From Polytrichum commune (taxonomy: Eukaryota > Streptophyta > Polytrichopsida > Polytrichales > Polytrichaceae): 64,000 nucleotides of DNA. The translations under genes and the position numbers were made by a program. This document shows positions 1 to 13,500 of the stretch, in pieces (the stretch's first letter is position 1; every line of letters begins with the position of its first letter). Under the pieces are notes generated by a model. That model ran no database searches. It was not told where the DNA came from and saw only the letters and a program-made list of their open reading frames with translations. The stretch covers positions 31,126,001 through 31,190,000 of the forward strand of contig OX485806.1 in the NCBI GenBank assembly GCA_950295325.1, given 5' to 3'.

Positions 1-3000
1 CACCAAAACTAGCTTCCAATATTATAAATTAGTTTACTCCGAGTCATTTTGAGATGGATTCGCGACAACATGTAGGGGGTTGAGTTTGTATGGTGGACGG
101 ATGAGGGATAGGCTCGTATGCGACACTTCCTTTCCTTTTGGCTTGGGGTTCGTGGTGCTGGTGTAAACTCATCCATTGTGGATAGAAGGACTTTAAGAAA
201 AAACAAGCGCCCCGCACAAGGTTGAGGACCGATACATTTCAATTGGAGTCCACTAGACCAATCCAGGTCTTTGATGCTATTTATGGAGTTGAATGGTCTT
301 ACAATATATATGTTTTCAGACTATAAAATAGTTGGATGCTTTTTTCCACCTTGCTAATGGATGAGTGTACGTAGACACCACAAATCCCATACCTTCTCGC
401 CTTTACAATACTGCATGACATTAAGCTTTGTAGAACGATGGGGAACTCCATGACATCTAGGTAAACTTTTTATCGATCACGGTAAAACAACATCGGTAAA
501 AAAAACAATCACCCCATAAGTTGACAACCGATTCACACAAAATTAAAGCCACCCAAAAAGTACTTGGGCGGTTATGAAACCATTCTTGAAATAAAAGTAG
601 CAAGAAAACAATGAATTGTGCACCATAAAAAACCTCGTTGTGTTTTCAAGGAGAAAAGGAATTATCATATACGACTGTACCTCCCATCCATCCAACGTGA
701 AAACTTGACCCTCTACAAGTTTGCTCTCGATTCATCTCAAATGACGTCAAATAGATTGATCTTGGGTCTTTAAAACTAACTCCACTTTAAAAGTAACCTT
801 TGGACTGCATACTATTTCAAGACCTTTATGTTGGATAATGAGAGATATGCTCGTATACGGTAATTCCCTCTAGACCCTTCTTTTTCACCACCTTCCCAAA
901 TGAGAGGAGTTTTACCCACCTAGACTCCACAAACTTTTAGCTCCACATTTTATAAGAACTACAACTTACACTAGGGCCAATCTTTTTAAGGAAGTTTACG
1001 GAATACACACTAAAAGCCGCTTTTAGCCACCGATCGGGGGGCACTTTGTTATATATAAATGTGGCAAAAATCCAAGTCTGACACATATATTATATTGTTA
1101 AATAACCATCGCGACATGCAAGCCATGGGACTCATTATAGTCTAGGCGTCCACTTTGGGCGCATTTTAAAGGCCCTCAAGAAAGATACATGATAACTTTA
1201 GAATCTTGGAAATCGGAAACCTAAATTCAGAAAGATCATTGTAATTTCCGTCCGGAGGACATCAATCACAAACACCTATTTCCGTCACTAAATCAAAAGG
1301 TGGGTGTTGGGTGTTTTTGTTTGTGCCCATATTCGAGGTGTGTGTACGGTAAAGTAAAAGGAGATGAAACCGGGGGTTTAGTCCCAAACCACACGTGAAG
1401 TAAACACAAAGTCACCCAAGTTCTTTTAATGCTTAATTTACCATTGGTTAGAAGTGGTGTCGGGCTGGGCTATTGAACACCTGCTTTTTAGCTTGTCCTG
1501 TTAGGATGGGTGGGCCCAGCTAGCCTTGCACATGCCAATTCGGGATTTAGGACAGCGAGTCCCATTCATCGATATCTACCCCTATTTTAGAGTCTAAAAT
1601 TCTTTCGAAGTTTAAGAGATGCAAAAGTTAGGTCTCGAAAGTTACACCCCACTTTCAAAAGAGGTTCTAAATGTAGGGCTAGATAACTGCCAACGAGCTC
1701 TTAGTAGATTGTTTTTCTCAAAGAAGGATCAAATCCACGGTGTCATTCCTCATTGAGAGACTTTGCAAAAAACCTCTTGTATAACTTTACGTTACATTCC
1801 TACCTTGGTAATCGCATCGTAACCGTGACGTCATTTGAGCAATGCCAAAGATCATATTGCAATGTTGAGGGACTCCAATTGAATAGGATTGACCGTATAG
1901 TTGTAGCACCAATTGGGCACCGATGAGGCACCAACACACATGTGTTCGAAGGTATATGTAAAGTGCCCAATTTATGGTCAAAGTGTATCAAAGGTGCAGT
2001 TTAGGCTACATGCAAACAACAAGGTTAGCATCACGAGGTTTTTTGCAGTTGGGTTTTTCATAGTTTCCTTTGTAAAACCCAATCATCCGATGTCCAACAA
2101 AATCCGGTTTATTTGGTTTTATTGCAGATAAAGTTGAGATTATAGGGTAGAGGCCCCAATGTCCACCAATTGCGGTGTCAAGTGCCAAGTGCCGAATGCT
2201 AGAATAAATCCATGGTTTTATTCGCAAAAATCGGGTAACATTAAATATAAGCAAACACGAAATATCATATTTAGTGTAGTTTGCGGATGTAGGGGTGGTA
2301 AGTTTTTATTTGCTAGCAAACATTGCGGTGGCTTGGTGCCAACATGCAACTACATATAAGCTCTCCCATACATTTTTGGTGTCAATTGCCATCTACTAGC
2401 TCAACATGAAGACCAACATTTGAGGCCATGGTGCATCCAACATGCACAATAGGGAGGTGCGACCAAGGGGTGTAGCAAGTTTGTTAGGGTTCGTGAGAAC
2501 TTAGCCATGTGCAAACTTCGATGTGATCACTTTGAATCGACTAATTTGAAAGCAAATTGCACTTATTGGGAGTGTAGATTTAGGTCGACGAATGGATCGA
2601 CTCCATGTAGTGCATGATGTTTACAACATGGACGATGAGTTAATTGACAAGGTTGATGAGCTATGAGTGGTGTGCTTTCATGACGATTGTGGCGCCAATT
2701 CCTTCATTTGAGCTCTTCCCATGTAAAGAGGGAACCCCAAGATTGGATCGCAATGTTGGTGTCATAGACATGTTGGGTATCTCCCTTCTTCTCTTCAAAC
2801 GAACTCAATTTTACACTTGCAAAGTTTGAAGAATTGTGTTCCATGGGTAATGCCTATCATGAAAGAAAATGCTAGTTCTACCGGACTCCCTCGTATTGTG
2901 TCCGGTCACCAAATGGATGAACACTGGAACATTGAAATCTTAGCTTTATCCTCTACATGAAACATGATAACGTCAATTAGTGATGATGTGCTTCATTGGA

Positions 3001-3706
3001 ATTGGTCTAGGTCTATTGTGTGTGATGACACCTATTTTTTGTTGGTAGTTGCATTAAACATGCTCTAGGAGGTGGGATGATGTGGACGGTTAAGGTGAAA
3101 AACACCGTCTCGGAGGAATGCACCCTAACATCCATTATGCATTGGTGTAATTGATGGCTCCAAGATGTTAATCCAAATGTATGTGAATTGAAGCCGAAAA
3201 ACGATGAGTCCCATGAGCCAATAGTAGCCAAAATGCATGTAATTAAATCCAAGCTTCATGTTGGTGGTGACTCCGTAGCTAAATCCAAAGCTTGAGCAAT
3301 CAATGGTAGAGAAAGAGAGGGAGATCACACCAGTCACTTCTGGCACTATCCATCAGCATCTCCGGCTGTAATAGTGTGAAAAGTGGTGGGCCAACATCTA
3401 TTTATGAACACGATCCCCATCAATTTAACGTCTGGAACCGGACGGAAAGTTTGGTGTGATCAGGCCATGAGAGAGAGGAGGGCATGCAATGCCAGAGATT
3501 GCAAGCTGAAGGTAGGGGGTCATTCAACATCAATTGCCACAAAAAGGGCATGAAAATTTCTATGAACTCATGTAAACAAAACTTGAGATCACATCGTGGT
3601 TTTTGTTTTGACACATAACACGGCGTTGACCTAACCTAGTTGTACGTCGGAATTGGGGGTTGCAGCCCCTTGTTGGTCCCCTTAATGCTAGTTTAATGTA
3701 ATATTA
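1..3706. other. Gene-free AT-rich intergenic DNA
   Basis: No coding region could be supported. Open frames are under 85 codons, lack recognisable motifs and overlap on both strands, as expected by chance. No transposon ends, tandem arrays or RNA genes were recognised. It may consist of decayed repeats whose ends are beyond recognition by eye. Confidence 0.5.
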
Positions 3707-3971
3707 CTCCCTCCGTCCCAAAGCGATTGTCCTACTTCCCATTTTTTGGGGGTCTCAAAATGATTGTATGGTTTATTTGCCCAGCTAGAAATTTGACGCC
3801 AAACTTTCTATATCAAAAAGTCTTTCGACACCGCAACTTCCGGGGGCGTTTCGGAGTAGTTGTTGTTTTATTTATTTTAAGAGTCATACTTATAAATCTT
3901 GAGTCAATGGTCAACGGACCTTGATCTCACCAAAGTTAGAAACACGGACAATCATTTTGGGACAGAGGGAG
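3707..3971. mobile_element. Stowaway-type MITE (Tc1/mariner)
   Basis: This 265-bp element begins CTCCCTCCGTCCCAAA and ends with the inverse, TTTGGGACAGAGGGAG. The terminal inverted repeats are about 26 bp with four mismatches. It is flanked by TA on both sides (3705-3706 and 3972-3973), the target duplication of this superfamily. The CTCCCTCCGTCCC terminus is the well-known plant Stowaway end. It has no coding capacity and would depend on a mariner-like transposase elsewhere. Only 25 bp separate it from the Harbinger element to its right. Confidence 0.92.
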
Positions 3972-3996
3972 TATGACAATCTTGGGACCTAACTTA

Positions 3997-5264
3997 GGGC
4001 TGGTTTACACTACGGTGGAGAAGTCCACCAGTCGTGAAAAAAAGGGCGTTTCTCAATTGTGATTGGTCGAAAATGCAACTCGTGACCAGTGGGTGTTTAC
4101 ACTAGGTGAAGAAAACAATGGTGGTGAACTTTTCTCATGGATCATAAAATGACATGGCCGCCTACATGGCGGCACTTTTGGGGGTTGGGCTTCTCCGGAG
4201 GAGGAGTTTCTTGTCTGGCCTCAAGAGGCTGGACAAGCCCAACTCAATAAAAAATTAAGGCCTCAAAACACTTTTAATACCCTCACATACTTCTCTCACT
4301 ATGATTGAAGCACTTGACTTTGAAATACCATACAAATCGGCAAGTGTATGCAAAGTATCACCGGTTGCCAATCGATGCAATGTCAAAGAAATTCTACACT
4401 CTATTGGAATACAAAGTCTTAATTTTGTATCTTTCTTGCTCAACATGGGTCCAAGCAAATGACATAAATAAATAAATAAAATAGGCTTACTCACTCGTAC
4501 ACGATCTTTGAACATTTTTGCATTATATGATCCAAGAAGAAATTGTGACACATATCCACTTGGCCGGTCAAATTTCCACACCACCCTCTCCTTGCTCCCA
4601 AACAAAAAATATGCCATCATCATAACTGAAGCATTATGGTGATACATGATGGTTTTTTGTATCGCCATAGTTGAAATGATAAAATACTTCAAAACCATAA
4701 AGATCATAAGAGAGCACAAAATCTCTCTTCTTCGATTATCCATGATTGAAGATCAAAGATACGAAGAGAGAAATTGATGAGGATGATTAAGAGGAGAGCA
4801 TGTCTTAAATAATACCAAAGAGTAGTGTTTTGTCCAATGTGTATGGGTTTTCCCCTCTTCATTCTTAAACACCCAAGGAGACATTTATTTCCTACATGGG
4901 CCAAACTTGACAATTGGCAATTTGGCAATTTTCATTATCTTTTGAATAAAATTGAACATTATATTACACAATTCTTATGAACACAATTCTTGTTGAAATC
5001 TTTTGATACAATGTGAATGTAGAGAATTATGGTTTTTTATCACAAAAAATCTTCACCATTAGGTGAACTTCTCTTCACCGGTGGACTTCTCCGCTAAACT
5101 TCTCCTCTAGGTGTTTAGACTTCAACCGGTCAAGACTCCTTAAGAAATATTTTATTGCCTTTAATTCTTCTCTGGCACATCCACCACTTGCCTCATATAA
5201 CCATGTCTTGGCCAAGCATTCTTGACCGACCGGAGGCCTTCTCCACCGTAGTGTAAACCGACCC
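3997..5264. mobile_element. PIF/Harbinger DNA transposon, internally deleted
   Basis: This 1,268-bp element has terminal inverted repeats GGGCTGGTTTACACTACGG on the left and the inverse of GGGTCGGTTTACACTACGG on the right; they continue for about 25 bp with two mismatches. It is flanked by TTA on the left and TAA on the right, close to the three-base TWA duplication typical of PIF/Harbinger but differing at one base. The minus strand encodes the N-terminal part of a Harbinger transposase (4255-4743). The catalytic DDE part and the usual second MYB-like gene are absent, so it cannot move by itself. Confidence 0.85.
4255..4743 (-). pseudogene. Truncated Harbinger (HARBI1-like) transposase, N-terminal domain only
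   Basis: A 162-residue frame on the minus strand. From about residue 76 it has the helix-turn-helix-containing N-terminal region of PIF/Harbinger transposases: FKDRVRVSKP near 79-88, LCIPIECRISLTLHRLATGD near 109-128, and YGISKSSASIIVREVC further on. The match ends at EGIKSVLRP followed by a stop. The complete family is about 350-450 residues with a downstream DDE nuclease domain. Here the stop lies about 260 bp from the element end and no DDE sequence follows, so the catalytic half is deleted. The first about 75 residues match nothing I recognise. Family assignment is strong; loss of activity is inferred from the missing domain. Confidence 0.85.
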
Positions 5265-5739
5265 TAAGAACTTGAACGAGCCTCTTCAAAATATAAAGAA
5301 TTACAAAAAAGGCATTTTTCAAGTCATCCATATTGTTGTTCAGTGGACCTAAAAAGTAACATAGAGATGTTTGTGATCAAACCTTTGAAGGAATATGTGG
5401 GGATGAGGAATGTTAACAAGTCTTTCAACATGTTGTTATTTGCAAGAAAATTCTCTCTAAAGTCCTCCCATACATCTCATGTTGGCACTTAAAGTAAAAA
5501 GTGGGAGGAAATTTAGCCGAGCTTGTTTCGTGAACAAGGTTAATGAAACTCGTGAATACTTTTGAACATAGTAACCATATGGATGTGGTCTAAAAATAAC
5601 CATTCATAAAAAAAATTACAAGTGAAATGTCGTTGAAAACCCATAAGTCACCAAACATTTAAGTATCTATAATTTTAAATAATATGCGCAAGCATTTAGG
5701 CACTGTAAACCACGAAGCTCTAGCCATGGATGGGCTTAC

Positions 5740-5895
5740 TCAAGGTGTGTAACCTCACGTGGTCACACTTCATCATCGGACACCTATGTTTGAGTGGTGT
5801 ATGGCAAGGCTTGTAATTAAGAACGCAAATTGTAAAGACATGTGTTAAGATGAGATTGATATTTGTGCTCAAAATATATAGACACCATTCCATCT
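5740..5895 (+). repeat. Family A repeat, 5' fragment
   Basis: This carries the left part of the dispersed element described at 60991-61370: a CAAGGTGTG start, CGGACACCTATGTTTGAGTGG, then an AAAGACATGTGTTAAGATGAG segment. The right half is not recognisable, so the copy is truncated or decayed. Confidence 0.55.
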
Positions 5896-6127
5896 TCAAA
5901 TAATGATAGCAATGGCGAGGACATGCTTAATGAAGTCACTTCAACAAGAGAAAGATATTGTTCTCTTTACCCTCTAATTCTTATTTTTTGGTATACCGAC
6001 GCCGATCCTAAAACTTGAAATAACAATTTGCACGATTCTCAATTGCTAAGTGGATGAAACAAACCCTGATCCAAGACAACGGTCAAAACAATGTTAATGA
6101 ATCAAAAGTGCATGCAACAGGTTCACA

Positions 6128-6488
6128 TAACACACGCATGTAGTTACTTCTCGTAACCACACAACTGGACTTGAGCGGTACGTGGTTATGTGTGACTGCA
6201 AGAACATATACCACAAAGACACGTGTTCAATGGGGAGATTGGACTACTTCCTTGATACAATAACCACTCTAGGCTCAACAATCAACATAACTGGGGGGAG
6301 ATTTGTATGACCATTCAACAAGCACGAGAATATTCACTTTCATAATGACTACATACTCAAACGAGCTCCAAAACGTATGAGGGAAGTGGCTACGGTCTCG
6401 GTTTCACATCCACTAACCATCCTAACACCACTAACCCTAGGAGAAGTGGGGCTCGCAAAGAAAAGTAACCATTTAACACCCACATACC
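6128..6488 (+). repeat. Family A element, near full length
   Basis: A copy of about 360 bp in the same order as its relatives: GTAGTTACTTCTCGTAACC, a CAAAGACACGTGTTCAATGG core, ACGAGAATATTCACTTTC, then CTAGGAGAAGTGGGGC and TAACACCCACATACC at the right. The ends are weakly inverse to each other. No coding capacity. Confidence 0.65.
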
Positions 6489-7191
6489 CACCCCCACAAA
6501 CGACACGAAGACCAAGCCTACAATCCTTAGTACCATATAATGTACTCATATTGGCACCAGTTCAAGGAATGATATTCTCGTATATAATCATTTGTATATA
6601 GTTTGATAAACATTTTATATTTATATTGAACTATTTTATACTTGTATCCTAGCTGGACATTGGTTGGAAACTGGCATGCATATCTTGTCGTTTTGTTTAT
6701 GCAAGGGAGAGGGGGGTTTGCCTTGGCCATGTTAATTGGTGGCCGTGCTGGAAGCTTCGCCTATTTACACAAGAAACACATGTGGTTCTCCTTTCCTTTT
6801 TTGGCATTCCAAGGTCCCAAAGGGGGCCAAGAATATGCATATATAGAGCGCGATATATATGGTCACGTATCTCAGTGGAGGACTGGTCCAACATCGACCG
6901 AAGAATTATGGCTAAGTTAGCTGGGGTTATGAGCTTCTTGTACGGTTTTCGGGCTTCGTGCCCGCTAATTTGGATGTGGGATCGGGCAAGTAGCATAAAT
7001 GTTGTTTGATGTGTGTTCAAAAAGTACTACTACTAGTAGTAATGGTAGATGCCATGTTTGTTTATATATATGTCTAGCTACATGCGGACGGGAAAGACCA
7101 CTAGAATTAAGGGGATCCGGGTAGTACTAGTACGTTAATAAACTACATTGATTTTGACTACTTGGTACATGGCAACATGTTTGGTAACATT
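6489..7191. other. Gene-free stretch with a GC-richer patch
   Basis: From about 6640 to 7010 the composition is GC-richer than the surroundings and both strands are open (92 codons plus, 107 codons minus). Neither translation has a motif, signal or family resemblance that I recognise. Without homology I do not call a gene. The remainder is AT-rich and featureless. Confidence 0.4.
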
Positions 7192-8130
7192 GTTTAGGAA
7201 GTAAGTGATCGCTACTTAATTAGCCTCCTCCTTCTTCTCCCGAGTTTGGTGGGTACGTAGGAGAATAAGGACAACTATTCCAATATCAAGCTACACTTGT
7301 TTCTAGCATTAAAAAAACACAACACAATGTTCAACCAAACATGGTATCGGATGAGGGGAGATTTGAGGCAAGTACATAGATCCCCTTGATCGGGGGCTTG
7401 TTAGACGGTTGAGATCTCCTCCGTGCAATGTAGAGGTGGGATGTTGTTGCGAGACGGTGTAGCTAGAAATGGAAAGGTTTGCAGGGTGAACCTCATGGAC
7501 TGTGTGGGTTTAGGAAGTAAGTGATTATTGTTTAATTAGCCGCCTCCTCCCCCTCCTACCAAGTTTGGTGGGTAGGAGAATAAGGACAACTATGCCATTA
7601 TCAAGCTACACTTGTTTCTAGCATTAAAAAGCATAATGTTTAGCCAAACATGGTATCGGATGAGGTGAGGTTTGAGACAAGTACATAGATCCCCTTGATC
7701 CGGGGGCTCATTAGACGGTTGAGATTTCCTCCATGCAATATACAGCTGCAATGTTGTTGCAAGACAGTGTAGCTAGTATTGGAAAGGTTTGCAGGGTGAA
7801 CCTCATGGACAATGTGGGTTTAGGAAGTAAGTAATTAATGTTTAATTAGCCACCTACTCCTCCTCCTACCAAGTTTGGTAGGTAGGAGAACAAGGACAAC
7901 TATTCTAGTGTCAAACTACACTTATTTCTAGAATTAAAAACCAAAATGTTCAACCAAACATGATATCGGATGAGGGAATTTTTCATACCAGTACATAGAT
8001 CCCCTTGATCGGGGGGGCCATTACACAGTTGAGATCTCCTCTGTACAATGTAGAGTTGCCATGTTGTTGCGAGACGGTGTAGCTAGAAATGGAAAGGTTG
8101 GTAGGGTGAACCTCATGAACAATGTGCGTT
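7192..8130 (+). repeat. Tandem array, three units of 310-316 bp
   Basis: Three head-to-tail units begin with GTTTAGGAAGTAAGT at 7192, 7508 and 7818. Each contains the same landmarks: AATTAGCC followed by a pyrimidine-rich run, AGAATAAGGACAACTAT or a close variant, GTACATAGATCCCCTTGATC, GTGTAGCTAG and AGGGTGAACCTCATG. Spacing is 316, 310 and 310 bp. Units differ by scattered substitutions and small indels. There are no long open frames and no bordering transposon ends. It could be the seed of a satellite or an array once internal to a larger element. Confidence 0.92.
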
Positions 8131-10146
8131 TGAATTCAACTGCAACATATTGAGAAATGATCATGGAAATTCATTGATATACATTTGCCATCACACAATT
8201 TGCATCATAGGGTCCATCTAGTTATGCGTGTGGATGAATATTGAGCATTGTTCCTTTTAATTTTCTTCGATGTGGGTGGATGAATCGTGTGACTTACCAT
8301 ATGAAGTATACCACTTTAATTATGCATGTGTGTCATTACCACTTAATTATCATGTTATCAATTAAGTACACAAAATGTCAAGAGCAAGACCTCTTCACTT
8401 AAGGCAATGAGCTATGTCCCTAAGCCATGTTCTACAAACCCTTCTCGGGTCTATATTCAAATTTATGCCATTCATCAAGTGAGAAATGTCTTACATTCCG
8501 GCCAACCTAGGGTTGGTGTCATCTCCATGTGCTTTTCACGAAACTATACCATACATCACATTGTATATTGAAGAGTATGTCCACGTACAAAAATAATAGT
8601 GATACACCAAGTCCGTTGTAGACTACGTCATCTTGTTTTTTAGCATGAGTTAGTGTGGCCCACACTATTCATATACATATAAGGCCGAGCACGTGGTTCA
8701 AATGGTCCACACTAATGGCCATATTAAGTGTTAACAACATACGTATATTGTGTTACAAGACTATAACCAAGAGGAAACAAGACTCCATTATACTAAGGTT
8801 GGTGCAAGTGTACTAGAGAGTGTCCTAAAGTAGTCTCGACATGCATGCTCAATAAATAAATAAGAAGGAACATCAATGTTTTTTACAATGACATGCGATG
8901 TCCGTTCACCACTTTCGACCCTTGTCCTTTGCGACACTATTCCTCTGTCAACGCCACACGCAAGGAGTGATACACACACATGTTCATAACCAAGTTTGGT
9001 ACATAAACATGTCCAAAATAACAGGTTTTGGAAATCCACATCACTCCAATAATTCAGAAAGTATCCACCTTGAATTCAAAAAATCGTAGCTTGATTCTTA
9101 TATTCCTCATTTGGAATTGCCAATGTACGCATGCAATTGTTTTTCGCACCTTTACTCACCCTCTAGCATTCAAATCGACCGCAATATATGTAACTACATT
9201 ATAAATGTTTTGCAACATCTTGCATGTTTGGTTTTTTTGGAATGTATATTTTAGGCTATGTGCGCCATAGGTCCTAATCGAGACCACTATTTATTGTCGA
9301 GGGAGAGTACCGTAGGATGGTAGCATGTTCCGCAAGATGTAATTAAAATGAAGCAAGCTTGATTTTTTGGGAAAATATTGAGTCAGATGGCCTAAATAAA
9401 AGGAAACTTGATTATCAAAATATCAAAATATCAGGAAACTGGGTGCCATGTCAATCAATTTGGGCATTGTAAGCTTCAATATCACTTGCAACACTCAAAA
9501 CTTTCTCATCCGTGTCAATGGGATGGAACATATGGTTGATTCGCCTCTAATAATTAGCCATGCTTGTAAATTCTCAATCAACCTTTATTGAACATGAGCA
9601 CAAAACGACATAAAACATTGCTCGTAGCCTTAGTTAGCACACTAAGATGGCTCAATGTAAACCCTAAATGTAAACCCTAAAGGTTTATGTTTGCGTACTT
9701 GCCGCCATTAATGTTTAGGATTTGTTATGTGTCTATATACATATATAAAGTGTGTGTATGTGCGTGCCTAACTTCCATAAATGATTTATGCACCACCTAA
9801 ACCTTTTTTTCAAAATTAAATAATCATTGGGCATTTTATGGGCACCTTACTATCAACTTACAACTATGCTTAATGACTATCCCACCCAAACCAAATACCC
9901 TACGAAATTTGCACAATAAGTTACATCATGAGTTTGAGAATGTCCACCATGTTAACATCAATCCGCAATGGTGATATTGTAGACACGTACTAAACAAACT
10001 CTTGAATCCATTCAACTTTCATGTATAGAAATTATAAAAAAAACACAATTCTATGGTGCGTTGAAAGAATTAATCATTTACACATGAAACATTCACATTT
10101 TCAGTACCTTTCTCGAACTATGATAAAATTGTTGAAAATTCTCAAA
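8131..10146. other. Gene-free AT-rich intergenic DNA
   Basis: No gene, RNA or complete element recognised. Near 9655-9700 a short TAAACCCTAAATG / TAAACCCTAAAGG direct repeat followed by GGTTTATG forms a small imperfect palindrome. It is only two units and is not a telomeric array. Confidence 0.4.
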
Positions 10147-10517
10147 TAAGGTAGACGTGCCTAATTCCAACAATAATCTAAGCGCCTACATTTGACTGAT
10201 ATGCGATTAGGTGTGGATCTAAAGTTGGACACCAAAAAAACATGTGAGAGATTGAAAGAGATTGAATCACATGTTGAAAATGAGACAATCATTCTAAGTT
10301 CAATGGTCAACGTGATTGACAAAACCTGTATATCTGCTTAAAGAACACGAAAGTCTTCACTTTGATAATGAACAAGATACTCCAAAAATCACAAGGCAAA
10401 TGGCTATAGACACTATTCAAATTCGCTAATCACCTCGCACTAATTATGTGTTTTAGTAATCGAGAAAAAACGGGTGCATAGAAGAGAAGCATACCCAAAT
10501 AATAAATATATACCTTA
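10147..10517 (+). repeat. Family A element, near full length
   Basis: A 371-bp copy starting TAAGGTAGACGTGCC and ending TATACCTTA, whose inverse is TAAGGTATA. Internal landmarks shared with other copies are GATTAGGTGTGGATCTAA, CTTCACTTTGATAATGAA and ACTAATTATGTGTTTTAG. Non-coding. Confidence 0.7.
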
Positions 10518-13500
10518 AGCTTAAATATCCTTTTTAGTGTAGTTAACCAAAAGTTGAATTAGTTGGTTAGTTGTCCAAGGTCTTGCCCTTTCTACCAAAC
10601 GATAGACGTCTTGTCACTCCATTGTTTAGATTAGCCTCACTCAATACGATATGGTGGAGGACTTGAAGTTTAAGTGGATGGTTTAGTGGTGTTGAAACGC
10701 GGTGGGGGGGGGGGGTTATGTCGCGATTGTGTTGGTTGAAAAATGTGACGTAATAATGCTCGTGTGGCACGTGAAAACCAATTAAAATTTGTCGAGAATG
10801 GGCAAGCAAGCCCCAACTTGGATAGACACTCATGGTACTTATTACGGAAGTGGTACAAATGAATCGTGACAAGGGGCTCTATATTTTGTACCCTTAGGCA
10901 TCGGAGGTACACCTGCAATCATCTATATTTGAGTGTTGTTTTCTAGCGATGCATGTGATCTACCAACATGATTTACACATGTTGCGCTCAACGAATCTAA
11001 GGCCCCCAAAGCCAAGCGGTTGTGGGAACCTCCTTGGTGTAAGTAGTAGGACTACACCATTTATGGTATAAGAATTTAGTGCCACGTACACTATTTGCGA
11101 ACGGCCTATACTAGACGCCTAGAGGTTTCAAAGTGTCACATCGTTCAATTGTCAATATGATATTCTTCGTCATCATGTTTCACTAGATTCGGTAATCGCA
11201 GACTTTTTCATGATTTTGAGACTATTTAAGGATGTGGTTTTCGAATAAAGTACAAGAAAAAAAACAAAAATATATATTCAACGTGATTTGCATGGGCGGC
11301 ACTGACCAACTTGGCACAAATACATGTCATCACAATAAGAGATTGAGTTGCATCTTAAACCATTTGCATTTGTTTGGAGACTTTCCAAAGTCTCTAATTA
11401 ACAAATATAGTCACTATATTATCAAGTGAAAATTTATGTACATTTTGATATTCAGCTTTTCGCATTTGGGATACTTCAGATGATAGTTTTGCGAGTTTAG
11501 TATGCAAGGAGAAGGTACGGTTGAGCGTACTGATGCTAAGTGTCGTTTGTTTACACTTTAGTCAACTTGTAGACCAGTTGTGTAACATAGGCATACACCT
11601 CGTAACACTATTGAACATACTCATGCCAATATATTAATAAGCGTACTTGAATGTCGAGGGTCATGGGTTGACAGTAATGGTCAAGTTGTTGGTCATTAGT
11701 GTAACCTAGCATGCGCCTCAAAATAGGGTAAGTGGCACTATTATGCATGTGACACTAAATACCATGAATGGATGTGTAAGTTAGTAGTATGTATATAGAT
11801 TACCCCAACAATCCCTCAAAAGTACGCCGCTTTTTGGATTAGATTTGGCATTTTGGAGTGGAGGTAAGTTGTAAGTTTGCATAACGCATTGTTTTTCCCT
11901 CGACCTCCGCTATTGACGTGTTGAAAAAATTGGTGCAATCTTTGTAAACGCTTTTTGAATTTATTGGTGTGGGCAGAACCAGTCAAACATAACATTCCGA
12001 AGTACGCTAAATATTTTTATGAGTGCGGGTGGAAAATTGATGTGGAACTAATTAGAGTGGGCCATGCAAAATTTCTAGTCATGGTGAAATTAGTGTGGGT
12101 CCACGACCCTTGATCTTCCCACAAGTGGTTATGAAGACTTCCGACCATCACATTGGACATTAGGTATGGGAAATAAGTAACACAAAAGAAAATAATCACC
12201 CACATTATTTTTGTTAGAAAAATCAAATCGCTTGGCCATGCTAATAACTTAGAAATCGAGCATGGGTTGAAAATTACTAGACTCACATTAACTCTCATTG
12301 TGAGAAGTAGGGTGGCTCTAGAAAGTTAACGTGGTCCATAGTAATAAGACTATCTACTATAGTTTGGTGGGCTTTTGGAAGTGTTGGTATTTAAGAGTTG
12401 TCTACAAAGTCCTTTACAAATGGATCCAATTCGGGTTCAGTCTATGTTTGCTATTAAGAACTCGTTGACTCATCTTGAGTCGGACTTTAATTTTGAGAGT
12501 TGGGTGAAACTATATATGTGGATCTCCTCATTCAATCCCAAAAGAATGAGATAACTTTAGGATCTAAAAATAGGGCTTGTCCATGGGATCCACCTTCACC
12601 GGAGTTCCTTGACTCAATGAACCTCTTACCGATGTTGAATTCAATGTCGGTTGTTCTAACACGATCCAACATTCTTGGATGGATGCATTTAGTAGAGTTC
12701 ATGACATGCATTTCTACTTGACTACGACAAGCTTATACGCTCTTCAAATTCCGTTGGATTTGTGACTATATTTGTTCAGTAGAACCACGAGCAACGTTTG
12801 TCGCCATGATAATAAAATAAAAACAACGTCGGGGTTTCTTTTACCCTGACGTGAATGGGAGCATGTGTCCTCTCTACCGTGATCATGTTTGACCAAGCGT
12901 CACTGTAAGGGTACCTCCTCCCTCTCGGGAGGTGGGCTCCTTTAGTTTACTCAACGGTTCAGTCCCTAGCCTCTAGGGGGGGATCAACGGGGGGTTGGTT
13001 GTTGTCTAGTTTTCTTTTGTTTAATATCAAGTATGTGAGGTATTTAATGGCAATTTGGTGTAATTATTTCATAAGTGTTTTGTTTTCTCTTTTAGGTATT
13101 TTAAGGTTTTCTAGTTCTTTAATTGGTTGTTCATGGATAGCCCCTCTAACTCCGGCTGTCACCATATGTTACTTTGACATTTGTCCAAATGCTAGTGGAT
13201 GTATGGCTTGAGCATGACCAATGTGATTCACAAAATAACGATTTGCAATATGACTTATGGATAATCGTCATGCATCACTAAATTTTTTATAAGGTAGAGG
13301 GTGCTAAAACCAACACCCCACCCAAAATCAACACCTATAAAACGCCCCCCAATTGTCAACACTCTACTATCTCAAACCAGTTCCCCATGGCATATATAGA
13401 AGTGTCTGGGTCCATGGAGTGACGGTTTTAGGTGCCATTAGTGACGCCACCTCATGGCAACCTCCACTACCTTCATGTAGGGTAGGTAACGGGCTCCACT

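Noticed and set aside
9655-9700. TAAACCCTAAA repeats resembling interstitial telomeric sequence
   Set aside because: Only two imperfect units separated by other bases, followed by an inverted half-unit; not an array.
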